A DNA stretch of 64,000 bases from Flavobacterium hydrophilum. GTDB lineage: Bacteria > Bacteroidota > Bacteroidia > Flavobacteriales > Flavobacteriaceae. Location of the stretch: NCBI RefSeq assembly GCF_003202405.1, contig NZ_QJHL01000003.1, positions 1 through 64,000 of the forward strand, given 5' to 3'. The translations under genes and the position numbers were made by a program. Under the pieces are notes generated by a model. It worked only from the letters and a program-made list of their open reading frames with translations. It was not told the origin of the DNA and searched no databases. Of this stretch, positions 47,066 through 54,827 are shown in pieces. How positions within the stretch are numbered: the stretch's first letter is position 1; each line of letters opens with the position of its first letter.

Positions 47066-47464
47066 ATGTACGAACCAATATTTGCTCTTTTTTGCGAACG
47101 AGTTAAAGAAAGTATCCAGGCCGGAACTTTCGCAAAATTAACTTTAGCCAAAACTATGGGTGATACCGAAATCAAAAACATTTATTTCAGATTAGTTCTG
47201 AATGAAGATGATACATTTTCGATTTCATTAACAACACGTTACAAAACAGAAGAAATAGAAAGCGTTCATACTTTGGATGAAGCTTTACTAATCTTAGGAT
47301 CGTACATCAAAAAACCATTTTTGACAGCTCTCCTTTTTACAACAGATAATGATGTAACGTTCAAAGTCAATAAAAAAAACGCCGGGAGTATTATTGAGCA
47401 GCCGCCAACATTTAAAAACGCATCACCTGTAATGCTGGAAATGATTGAGAAAGGTATCGTTTAA
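47066..47464 (+). CDS. Hypothetical protein
   Basis: A 132-residue soluble protein starting MYEPIFALFCERVKESI, with strand-rich middle (IYFRLVLNEDDTFSISL) and a helix-strand end (PVMLEMIEKGIV). I do not recognise the family. The upstream 13 codons in the same frame lie within an inverted repeat, so the ATG at 47066 is preferred. It is monocistronic and ends before a strong hairpin at 47488-47534. Confidence 0.7.
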   Translation: MYEPIFALFCERVKESIQAGTFAKLTLAKTMGDTEIKNIYFRLVLNEDDTFSISLTTRYKTEEIESVHTLDEALLILGSYIKKPFLTALLFTTDNDVTFKVNKKNAGSIIEQPPTFKNASPVMLEMIEKGIV

Positions 47465-47487
47465 AAATAAACAACAAAAAGAATAAA

Positions 47488-47534
47488 AAATCCCAAAACG
47501 ACTCATTTATTGAAGTTTTGGGATTTAATTTTTT
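47488..47534 (+). terminator. Terminator between the unknown gene and mntR
   Basis: A perfect 12-bp stem AAATCCCAAAAC/GTTTTGGGATTT around a 15-base loop, followed by AA and TTTTTT. It lies between convergent genes. Confidence 0.75.
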
Positions 47535-47580
47535 GGGATTCTCTGTGAAACGTCTTTGCTAATCTCTGTGAAATATCCGC

Positions 47581-48234
47581 TTAAATCAACTTCACAAATA
47601 AATTAGAAGCTATTTTGTTTGAAATTGATAATTCTCTGTTGTCAATTTTAATTTTTACAGATAAATCAAAAGATTCTTTGAATAAGAATTCAATTTTGGA
47701 TCCCAAGGCAATTCCTTGTTTGTCCAGATATTTCAGAAATTCTGATGAAGTATCTTTTACGCCTACACAAACACCGGTTTGATTCTCAGATAATTCAGAA
47801 AGCAAGTGTTTTTCAATTTTAATAATGCGTCCATTTGCATCAGGGATTGGATCTCCGTGTGGATCTTCGGTAGGGTTTCCCAGAAAATCATCCAGACGGT
47901 TAATCAATTGTTCCGATTTGATGTGCTCGAGTTGTTCAGCAATTTCATGAACCTCATCCCAGCTGAAATTTAGTTTTTCTACCAAAAACACTTCCCACAA
48001 ACGATGTTTTCTAACAATCATTTTAGCAGCCAGTTTTCCATTTTCGGTTAATGAAACTCCCTGGTATTTTTTATAATTCACCAAATCTTTTTCGGATAGC
48101 TTTTTAAGCATATCAGTAACAGATGATGCTTTGGTTTCCATCATTTCAGCAATGGCATTCGTACTGACTTCCGTTTCTAATGAAGCAGTCAGATGATATA
48201 TGGCTTTAAGGTAGTTTTCTTCGGAAAAAGTCAT
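47581..48234 (-). CDS. mntR: DtxR/MntR family metal-dependent repressor
   Basis: A 217-residue regulator. The N-terminal winged helix (about 1-70) has NAIAEMMETKASSVTDMLKK and GVSLTENGK. The dimerisation and metal-binding middle has RKHRLWEVFLVEKLNFSWDE and HEIAEQLEHIKSE, with Glu/His ligands. A C-terminal FeoA/SH3-like domain (about 145-217) follows. It lies beside mntH, making Mn(II) or Fe(II)-dependent repression likely. The motif TTTAG-N6-CTAAA upstream of mntH and the TonB receptor is my candidate operator. A half-site (TTTTAGTC on the minus strand near 48290) also lies before this gene, so weak autoregulation is possible. Confidence 0.88.
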   Translation of the reverse strand: MTFSEENYLKAIYHLTASLETEVSTNAIAEMMETKASSVTDMLKKLSEKDLVNYKKYQGVSLTENGKLAAKMIVRKHRLWEVFLVEKLNFSWDEVHEIAEQLEHIKSEQLINRLDDFLGNPTEDPHGDPIPDANGRIIKIEKHLLSELSENQTGVCVGVKDTSSEFLKYLDKQGIALGSKIEFLFKESFDLSVKIKIDNRELSISNKIASNLFVKLI

Positions 48235-48309
48235 TTTTTTCTTTTTTGAGGTTCAAAAGCTCAAAGTTACATAGGTTCAAAGACTAAAACTGAACCTTTG
48301 CCTCTAATT

Positions 48310-50178
48310 TTATTTAACAATCAACAAAGGTATTGAAATTTTATGTCTCAATTTGTCTACGGTTGTACCAAATAAAATATCTTTTAATCCAGTGTGGCCG
48401 TGTGTTCCCATTACTAAAATGTCAAAATTACCTTCGTTTATAATTTTCGGAATTACTGCGTTTGGTTTTCCAAAACCTAATTCGGTTTCAATGCTAAATC
48501 CTTTCTCAGAAAGCATTTCTTTATACTCTAATAATAATTTTTCGTCGATTGTAGTTTCATGATCATGTACATGAACGCCATACATTAAAGCGCCAACAGT
48601 TTCTACAACGTGAATTAATGTATATTGAGCCTGTAGTCCTCCTAATTCAAAAGCTTTATTTAAAGCAGCACTGTCAGCATTCGAAAAATCTACAGAAACA
48701 GCAATATTTTTAATACTTTGACTTTCCTTAGGCGTGAATTGAAGCTGAAGATTGTGTGGTGAGTGATTTAATGTTTTTGATTTGACTTTAGCAATAAAAG
48801 GTTTAAAGACAATGTAAAGCAGCAAAGCAAAAAGACCTAAGGCCAATGGAACTACGGTAAGCCATAAAACGATTGGATTTTCTGAATTTTCCAGCCACGA
48901 AGTGATTTCGTCATACACTAATTTTGCATTAAGAGAAACAATAATCGAAGCAATAATCCAGGAAACAACCTGCGTAAGTTTAGAGATGTGAAAACCATTC
49001 ATCTTCGATTTATCACTCACAAAATGAATAAGTGGAATGATAGCAAATCCTAACTGCAGACTCAAAATCACCTGACTTAAGATCAATAGCTTTCCAGTTA
49101 CGCTTTCACCATAAATTAAGATTACGATAACAGCAGGAATAATCGCAATTAAGCGGGTGATAATTCGGCGAACCCAAGGCTGTATTCTGAAATGAAGATA
49201 ACCTTCCATTACAATTTGCCCAGCCAAAGTTCCCGTTACGGTTGAACTTTGCCCGGCAGCAATTAAGGCGATTGCAAACAAAGCCGGAGCCCATTTGGTC
49301 CCTAAAATCGGTTCCAGAAATTGATGTGCATCCTGAATTTCGGCGACTTCATACATCCCGTTCTTGTGAAAGGTAGCGGCAGCTAAAATCAAAATCGCGG
49401 CATTTACAAAAAAAGCAAGATTTAAGGCAATTGTTGAATCGATGAAGTTGTATTTCAAAGCTTGTTTGATTCCGGCCGGAGTTCTGTCGAATTTTCGGGT
49501 TTGTACCAAAGAAGAGTGTAAATAAAGATTATGCGGCATAACCGTTGCGCCAATAATTCCAATGGCGATATATAAAGCTGCTGAATTAGGAATAGATGGA
49601 ATTAATCCCTCTAAAACCTTATGCATTTCAGGTTCTGCAAAAATCATTTCGAAGATAAAAGAAAATCCAATAATCGCTACTAAAGCAATAATAAAGGCTT
49701 CCATTTTGCGAATTCCTTTATTAATCAGGAAAAGTAACAAAAACGTGTCTAAAACAGTTATTAAAACAGCTTCAAGAAGCGGAATCCCAAAAAGCAGATT
49801 AATTCCAATCGCCATTCCGAGAACTTCTGCCAAATCACAGGCGGCAATAGCAATTTCCGCCAGAAAATATAAAATGTAGTTGATCGGTTTTGAGTACGTC
49901 TCTCTTGAAGCTTGTGCAAGGTCACGTTGTGTTACAATTCCGAGGCGAGCGCTTAAACTTTGCAGTAGCAAAGCCATTAAGTTACTCATTAGCAGAACCC
50001 AGAGAAGAGTATATCCAAACTGACTTCCGCCTGCAATATCTGTAGCCCAGTTTCCGGGATCCATATACCCAACACTTACCAAATAAGCGGGACCCAAAAA
50101 GGCTAATATTTTTCTGAAACCTGTTTTTTTATGTTCTGTAGAAACCGATTGGTTAACTTCTTCTAATGATTTTGTCAT
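48310..50178 (-). CDS. mntH: NRAMP Mn(II)/Fe(II) transporter fused to a C-terminal universal stress domain
   Basis: A 622-residue protein. Residues 1 to about 460 form an NRAMP transporter with eleven or so helices; the metal-site motifs are MDPGNWATD (Asp40, Asn43) and ATVMPHNLYLHS. Residues from about 490 are a UspA domain starting IKNIAVSVDFSNADSAALN, with the nucleotide-binding pattern MGTHGHTGLKDILFGTTVD. This makes it some 200 residues longer than standalone MntH. The Usp part probably lies in the cytoplasm and may gate transport by ATP. It is flanked by mntR and has its own promoter with a DtxR-like box. Confidence 0.95.
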   Translation of the reverse strand: MTKSLEEVNQSVSTEHKKTGFRKILAFLGPAYLVSVGYMDPGNWATDIAGGSQFGYTLLWVLLMSNLMALLLQSLSARLGIVTQRDLAQASRETYSKPINYILYFLAEIAIAACDLAEVLGMAIGINLLFGIPLLEAVLITVLDTFLLLFLINKGIRKMEAFIIALVAIIGFSFIFEMIFAEPEMHKVLEGLIPSIPNSAALYIAIGIIGATVMPHNLYLHSSLVQTRKFDRTPAGIKQALKYNFIDSTIALNLAFFVNAAILILAAATFHKNGMYEVAEIQDAHQFLEPILGTKWAPALFAIALIAAGQSSTVTGTLAGQIVMEGYLHFRIQPWVRRIITRLIAIIPAVIVILIYGESVTGKLLILSQVILSLQLGFAIIPLIHFVSDKSKMNGFHISKLTQVVSWIIASIIVSLNAKLVYDEITSWLENSENPIVLWLTVVPLALGLFALLLYIVFKPFIAKVKSKTLNHSPHNLQLQFTPKESQSIKNIAVSVDFSNADSAALNKAFELGGLQAQYTLIHVVETVGALMYGVHVHDHETTIDEKLLLEYKEMLSEKGFSIETELGFGKPNAVIPKIINEGNFDILVMGTHGHTGLKDILFGTTVDKLRHKISIPLLIVK

Positions 50179-50197
50179 TCGTAATATATTGATTTTC

Positions 50198-50251
50198 CAA
50201 ATATATAGAAAAATTACATTAGAGCAACAATATTTTTAGTCTTGCCTAAAA
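50198..50251 (-). promoter_or_regulatory. mntH promoter with DtxR/MntR-type operator
   Basis: On the minus strand TTG (50227-50225) and TATATTTG (50205-50198) are 19 bases apart; transcription would start about 13 bases before the mntH ATG. Just upstream of the -33 element is TTTTAG-N6-CTAAAA (50234-50251). The same TTTAG-N6-CTAAA pattern overlaps the promoter of the TonB receptor gene. Confidence 0.65.
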
Positions 50252-50252
50252 G

Positions 50253-50645
50253 TTAAATGTTCGAATTCAAACAATTTGGGCATAAACCTGATAAGGTAAA
50301 GTTGATTTCTTTTACTTTATAATTATGCGGCATAATATAACTTGGCTTGACATTTTCAAGACAAGTAATTTCATGACAGTTTTCACAGCTGAAATGAGCA
50401 TGATTATGAATATGTACCCGCTGATGCGAATGATTGCATTTTGCATATTTTACAGTACCGTCAAGATTCGAAATTTTATGAATAATGTCATCATTCATCA
50501 ATCGCTCCAAAATTCTATAAATGGTCACACGATCGCAAATTCCATTTAATTGTTTTTGTATTTCTGTATGGGACAAGGCTGTTCTCGATTTCTCAAAAAC
50601 CTCTAAAACGGCCGTCTTTGCTGTAGTGTTACGTGTTTTTTTCAT
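50253..50645 (-). CDS. Fur family metalloregulator (Zur-like)
   Basis: A 130-residue regulator. The winged helix has SHTEIQKQLNGICDRVTIY and RILERLMNDDIIHKI. The metal region is His/Cys-rich: YAKCNHSHQRVHIHNHAHF, then the structural zinc site CENCHEITC and CPNC at the end. It is divergent from merC across 95 bp that contain a perfect 19-base palindrome. Fur, Zur and PerR are hard to separate by sequence alone; the palindrome core and the merC/TonB context favour a zinc-type regulator. Confidence 0.87.
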   Translation of the reverse strand: MKKTRNTTAKTAVLEVFEKSRTALSHTEIQKQLNGICDRVTIYRILERLMNDDIIHKISNLDGTVKYAKCNHSHQRVHIHNHAHFSCENCHEITCLENVKPSYIMPHNYKVKEINFTLSGLCPNCLNSNI

Positions 50646-50667
50646 TTATTCCGAAAAAATTAAAAAT

Positions 50668-50720
50668 ATCGCAACAATGTTGCGATTTAATAAAAATGCA
50701 TATATTTGCAATAAAGTTGC
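50668..50720 (+). promoter_or_regulatory. merC promoter overlapped by a Fur/Zur-type palindrome
   Basis: ATCGCAACA-A-TGTTGCGAT (50668-50686) is a perfect 9-1-9 palindrome. TTG at 50680-50682, inside it, and TATATTTG at 50701-50708 are 18 bases apart, forming a promoter 26 bp before the merC ATG. A weaker GCAAT-AAA-GTTGC copy (50708-50720) sits at the expected transcription start. Binding of the adjacent Fur-family protein would block both. Confidence 0.7.
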
Positions 50721-50740
50721 GTTAACAAATGTATTAAAAA

Positions 50741-51094
50741 ATGAAGAAAACCACGACTAATATTTATGATATTTTAGGAATTTCAAGTGCAGCGATTTGC
50801 CTGGTTCATTGTTTGATTTTTCCAATGCTTACGATACTGCCTTTGGGTCTAAGTCACAATCCTTTTATCGATTTAGTTTTTGCATTCTTGGGAACATTTG
50901 CTGTTTCAAAAATTATTCAAAAATCAAATATATTAATTTCTGCTGTTTTAACTGTTTCGATGGGTTTAATTTGGATTAGTATCCTGAGCGAATTATTTCT
51001 GGATATTCATTTACACCTAATTTATTTTGGAGGTGTTGGAATGATTATAGGCCATTTGCTAAACTATAAATGGCATAAAAAACAAAATCATTAA
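50741..51094 (+). CDS. MerC domain membrane protein
   Basis: A 117-residue membrane protein with four helices of the MerC type. The Cys pair in the first helix is AAICLVHCLIFPML. The His-rich end (YKWHKKQNH) could bind metal. MerC proteins were named from mercury transport, but no mer operon is present, so another thiophilic metal such as zinc is more likely here. The promoter overlaps a Fur/Zur-type palindrome, and the next gene starts 11 bp downstream. Confidence 0.85.
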   Translation: MKKTTTNIYDILGISSAAICLVHCLIFPMLTILPLGLSHNPFIDLVFAFLGTFAVSKIIQKSNILISAVLTVSMGLIWISILSELFLDIHLHLIYFGGVGMIIGHLLNYKWHKKQNH

Positions 51095-51105
51095 AATCAA
51101 GGATT

Positions 51106-52011
51106 ATGAAAAAAGACAATTTTGATGTAATTATCATTGGCGGAAGTTACAGCGGTTTATCTGCAGCCATGAGCTTAGGGCGTTCTTTGCGTCAGGTTTT
51201 GGTTATTGACAGTGGTTTACCCTGCAACAGACAAACACCGCATTCTCATAATTTCATAACGCATGATGGAGAAACGCCAGCTGCTATTTCGGCGAAAGCC
51301 AGACTACAATTGGAACTATATAAAACAGTTCAGTTTTATAATGGATTAGCCATAAAAGTCTTGCAAGCGGAAAATGGTTTTGAAGTCACAACTGAATCTG
51401 GCGATGTTTTTACAGCAAGGAAACTTTTATTTGCAACCGGTGTAAAAGACCTGCTTCCGGAAATTAAAGGATTTGCAGATTGCTGGGGAATTTCGGTTTT
51501 GCATTGCCCGTATTGTCATGGCTATGAAGTTAAATACGAAAAAACAGCTATCATTGCTAATGGAGAAATGGGTTATGAATATGCCAAATTGATTTCAAAC
51601 TGGACAAAAGACTTGAGATTGTGTACCAATGGAAAATCAGAATTAACGCCTGAACAAACACAAATTCTTAAAAATCATGGTGTTTTGATTTTGGAAGAAG
51701 AAATAAATTTTTTCGAAAATAATGCCGGATATATCTCAAATATTGTTTTCAAAAATGGAGAAAAGATTGCTGTAAAAGCCATTTACGCAAGACCGCCATT
51801 TCAACAACATTGTCAGTTACCACAAGTTTTAGGTTGCGAACTCAATGAACAAGGATTGGTAAAAGTAGATTTTATGCAGAAGACAACCGTTCCTGGTATT
51901 TACGCAAGTGGAGATGCTACCACCCAAATGCGTTCTGTGGCTTTGGCAGTTTCTTCAGGATCTTTTGCGGGAGCAGCAATCAACAAAGAACTTATTGACG
52001 AGGATTTTTAA
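51106..52011 (+). CDS. Thioredoxin-reductase-like FAD/NAD(P) oxidoreductase
   Basis: A 301-residue flavoprotein. The FAD-binding motif is VIIIGGSYSGLSAAMSLGRS. A redox-like pair lies in LHCPYCHGYE, at the position of the TrxR-type active site. The C-terminal FAD motif is GIYASGDATTQMRSVALAV. The NAD(P)-binding glycine motif in the middle (AIIANGEMGYEYAKL) is degenerate. It is 11 bp after merC, so it is probably under the same Fur/Zur-type control. The partner, perhaps a thioredoxin or a low-molecular thiol, is unknown. Confidence 0.88.
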   Translation: MKKDNFDVIIIGGSYSGLSAAMSLGRSLRQVLVIDSGLPCNRQTPHSHNFITHDGETPAAISAKARLQLELYKTVQFYNGLAIKVLQAENGFEVTTESGDVFTARKLLFATGVKDLLPEIKGFADCWGISVLHCPYCHGYEVKYEKTAIIANGEMGYEYAKLISNWTKDLRLCTNGKSELTPEQTQILKNHGVLILEEEINFFENNAGYISNIVFKNGEKIAVKAIYARPPFQQHCQLPQVLGCELNEQGLVKVDFMQKTTVPGIYASGDATTQMRSVALAVSSGSFAGAAINKELIDEDF

Positions 52012-52054
52012 CGGATTGAAATTGAATTGTTTTAAAAAACTTTATCAGTTTTTA

Positions 52055-52089
52055 TTGTTTGTCGAATTTAATTTTTAGATTTGTCTAAA
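52055..52089 (+). promoter_or_regulatory. TonB-receptor promoter overlapped by a DtxR/MntR-type box
   Basis: TTG (52055-52057) and TAGATTTG (52076-52083) are 18 bases apart, with transcription expected near 52090. TTTAGATTTGTCTAAA (52074-52089) is an interrupted palindrome that covers the -7 element and has the same TTTAG-N6-CTAAA form as the mntH box. Confidence 0.68.
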
Positions 52090-52104
52090 TTTAATTTTAT
52101 AACA

Positions 52105-54309
52105 ATGAAATATTTATTTTCGATATTATTTATAATTTCGGCAAAAGTCACCTTTTCACAAACCATATCCGGAAAAGTCTCTTCTGATGATCCTACAGCG
52201 GAAATTAATATCAGATTGATAAATACTGATTTTAAAGCGCAAACAGACAGTTTAGGTAATTATAAAATAGAAAATCTAACTCAGGGTAACTATAGAATTC
52301 AGGTAACCTCGACTGGATTCAAACCAGTAACCCAAAAGTTTTCTATTGTTGAAGGACAAAATTTAACTCTTGATTTTGAATTAAAAGTAGATAAAAATGA
52401 ACTGAATGAAGTGGTAGTTTCCGGGACTTTAAAACCGGTAAAAAGACTGGAAAGTGCAGTTCCGGTTGAGGTTTATTCACCGGTTTTCTTCAAGAAAAAT
52501 CCAACTCCAAGTATTTATGAGGCACTTCAAAACATAAACGGCGTTCGTCCACAGCTGAATTGCGGGGTTTGCAATACAGGTGATATTCACATTAACGGGC
52601 TCGAAGGTCCGTATACTTTGGTCATGATAGACGGAATGCCGATTGTCAGCAGCTTATCTACAGTTTATGGGTTAAGCGGAATACCGAATTCGTTGGTCGA
52701 AAGAATCGAGATTGTAAAAGGTCCAGCTTCGTCTTTGTACGGAAGTGAAGCGGTTGGTGGCCTGATCAATATCATTACCAAAAACCCAACCAGTGCTCCG
52801 GTTTTTTCAGCCGATTATTTTGCAACTTCTTATTTTGAAAGCAATCTTGATTTGGGAACTAAATTTAATGTTGGCAAAAGAGCCACATCAATCGTAGGTT
52901 TAAATTATTTCAACTATGATCAGGTAATCGACAAAGACAAGGATAATTTTACAGATGTGACACTTTCAGAGAGGATTTCGCTTTTTAATAAATGGAGTTT
53001 TCAGCGAAATAATAATCGATTGTTTACGGTTGCGGTTCGTGGAATGTACGAGGATCGCTGGGGCGGAGATGTTCGCTGGGAAAAGCAATTCCGTGGAGGC
53101 GATGAAATTTACGGCGAAAGCATTTACACCAAAAGAGGTGAATTAATAGGAAGTTATCAATTGCCGTTTGAAGAAAAACTGATGCTTTCGTTCTCTGGAA
53201 ATGTGCATTATCAGGACAGCCGTTACGGAACAACTTCGTATATCGCCAATCAGAAAATTGGTTTTTTACAATTGACCTGGGATAAAAAAATCGGTCGAAA
53301 TGACCTTCTTGCCGGGATCGCAAGTCGATATACTTATTATGATGACAATACAACGGCAACAAAAGAAGCTGAAAGCACGTGGTTGCCGGGAATTTTTGTT
53401 CAGGACGAAATTACCTTTTCTCCTAAAAGTCAGATTTTACTAGGAATGCGTTATGATTACAATTCTATTCATGGTTCTATTTTTACACCAAGATTTGCTT
53501 ACCGGTTTAAAGCAAATGAAAATACAATTTTCAGACTGAATGCCGGAACCGGATTTCGGGTTGTTAATCTTTTTACTGAAGATCATGCTGCGCTTACAGG
53601 CTCCAGAGATGTTGTAATAGCAAATAATTTGAATCCGGAACAATCTGTAAATGTGAATTTAAATTATATTCAGAAGATAAACTTTGGTAACGGAACTTTT
53701 ATGGGAATCGAAACAACAGCTTTTTATACCCGTTTTAGCAATAAAATCATTTCAGATTACGAAACAGATCCCGATAAAATCATTTATGATAATATTGATG
53801 GTTATGCTTTAAGCCAGGGAATCAGCACCAATATTGATTTGAATTTTCCTTCCGGTTTAAAATTTATTGTTGGGGCAACGTTTCTGGATAACAAAAATGT
53901 GGAAGGCGGTATTTCGCAAAGACCTTTTCTAACTGAGAATTTCACCGGAACCTGGAGTGTTTCCTATAAAATTCAACCGTGGAATCTGTCTTTAGACTAT
54001 ACCGGAAATTTGTACAGTCCAATGAAACTGCCTTTGTTGAGTGAAACCGATCCAAGAAGCCCTGAATCGCCGTGGTATAGCATTCAGAATATTCAGTTTA
54101 CGTATTCGGGATGGAAGAATTTTGAGATTTACGGCGGAATCAAGAACCTGCTTAATTTTACGCCAATGCAAAATAATCCGTTTTTGATTTCAGGAGCAGA
54201 AGATCCTTTTGATAAAAATTCTGATGGACTGCCTTTTGATACCACTTATGTGTATGGCCAGAATCAGACTATTCGTGGTTTTTGGGGATTGCGCTATACA
54301 TTTAGGTAA
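52105..54309 (+). CDS. TonB-dependent outer-membrane receptor, probable metal uptake
   Basis: A 734-residue receptor. Signal peptide MKYLFSILFIISAKVTFSQ, then a carboxypeptidase-D-like domain (ISGKVSSDDPTAEINI), a plug domain with PSIYEALQNINGVRPQ, the Cys pair NCGVCNTGDIHINGL, and VERIEIVKGPASSLYGSEAV, then a barrel ending GLRYTFR. The ATG at 52105 fits the promoter; the frame upstream to 52081 would start inside the -7 element. The substrate is inferred from the DtxR/MntR-type box over its promoter and from the metal-regulator neighbours, so Mn(II), Fe or a chelate. Thioredoxin and lycopene cyclase genes follow closely. Confidence 0.9.
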   Translation: MKYLFSILFIISAKVTFSQTISGKVSSDDPTAEINIRLINTDFKAQTDSLGNYKIENLTQGNYRIQVTSTGFKPVTQKFSIVEGQNLTLDFELKVDKNELNEVVVSGTLKPVKRLESAVPVEVYSPVFFKKNPTPSIYEALQNINGVRPQLNCGVCNTGDIHINGLEGPYTLVMIDGMPIVSSLSTVYGLSGIPNSLVERIEIVKGPASSLYGSEAVGGLINIITKNPTSAPVFSADYFATSYFESNLDLGTKFNVGKRATSIVGLNYFNYDQVIDKDKDNFTDVTLSERISLFNKWSFQRNNNRLFTVAVRGMYEDRWGGDVRWEKQFRGGDEIYGESIYTKRGELIGSYQLPFEEKLMLSFSGNVHYQDSRYGTTSYIANQKIGFLQLTWDKKIGRNDLLAGIASRYTYYDDNTTATKEAESTWLPGIFVQDEITFSPKSQILLGMRYDYNSIHGSIFTPRFAYRFKANENTIFRLNAGTGFRVVNLFTEDHAALTGSRDVVIANNLNPEQSVNVNLNYIQKINFGNGTFMGIETTAFYTRFSNKIISDYETDPDKIIYDNIDGYALSQGISTNIDLNFPSGLKFIVGATFLDNKNVEGGISQRPFLTENFTGTWSVSYKIQPWNLSLDYTGNLYSPMKLPLLSETDPRSPESPWYSIQNIQFTYSGWKNFEIYGGIKNLLNFTPMQNNPFLISGAEDPFDKNSDGLPFDTTYVYGQNQTIRGFWGLRYTFR

Positions 54310-54344
54310 ATTTTGCATTTTTTGAATCTGTGGCAATAAAAAAC

Positions 54345-54809
54345 ATGAAAAAGCTATTTCTATTCATTCTTTTCTTCAGCATTACTTCAGCCGGATTTTG
54401 TCAGTTGAAAAGTCATTCTTTTGAAGCAATTGATAGCTTACAACAAATCCAAAAGCGAAAAATAATCGTTTTTATTCATACAAATTGGTGCCAGTTTTGC
54501 CAAAGGATGAAAAGTACGGTTTTCAAAAATCAGGAAATTATTCAAAAACTAAATTCGGATTTTTACTTTGTTGACTTTAATGCAGAAGGAAAAGATGCTG
54601 TAAGATTTAATAATCAGACTTTTAAATACCGGCCAACAGGAAATAATGTTGGTGTTCATGAATTGGCTTTACAATTAGGAACGATGAACAATCAAATTGT
54701 TTATCCGGTTTTGTGTGTTCTAAATGAGAAATACGAAATCATTTTTCAATATAGCAGCTACCTGAAACCACAAGATTTTAAATTGCTTTTGGAAAAATTG
54801 AAAGAATAA
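54345..54809 (+). CDS. Exported thioredoxin-fold protein
   Basis: A 154-residue protein with signal peptide MKKLFLFILFFSITSAGFCQ and a thioredoxin-like domain. The active site is NWCQFCQRM (CxxC), preceded by IIVFIHT. A later VYPVLCVLNEKYEII includes the cis-Pro region. It probably reduces disulfides in the periplasm; the Cys pair of the upstream receptor is one conceivable target. It lies 35 bp after the receptor and 18 bp before the cyclase. The ATG at 54345 starts the signal peptide. Confidence 0.87.
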   Translation: MKKLFLFILFFSITSAGFCQLKSHSFEAIDSLQQIQKRKIIVFIHTNWCQFCQRMKSTVFKNQEIIQKLNSDFYFVDFNAEGKDAVRFNNQTFKYRPTGNNVGVHELALQLGTMNNQIVYPVLCVLNEKYEIIFQYSSYLKPQDFKLLLEKLKE

Positions 54810-54827
54810 ATTTTCTTATTTTTGAAA

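Noticed and set aside
47066..47464. Truncation of the 132-residue unknown protein
   Set aside because: Nothing downstream in the other frames continues it before the terminator, so there is no evidence of a broken gene.
50741..52011. Mercury resistance operon
   Set aside because: MerC and a flavoprotein are adjacent, but there is no MerR, MerA Cys signature, MerT or MerP; the flavoprotein resembles thioredoxin reductase.
54817..54824. TATTTTTG as a separate promoter for lycopene cyclase
   Set aside because: The expected start of transcription would fall after the ATG at 54828, and no -33 TTG is present.
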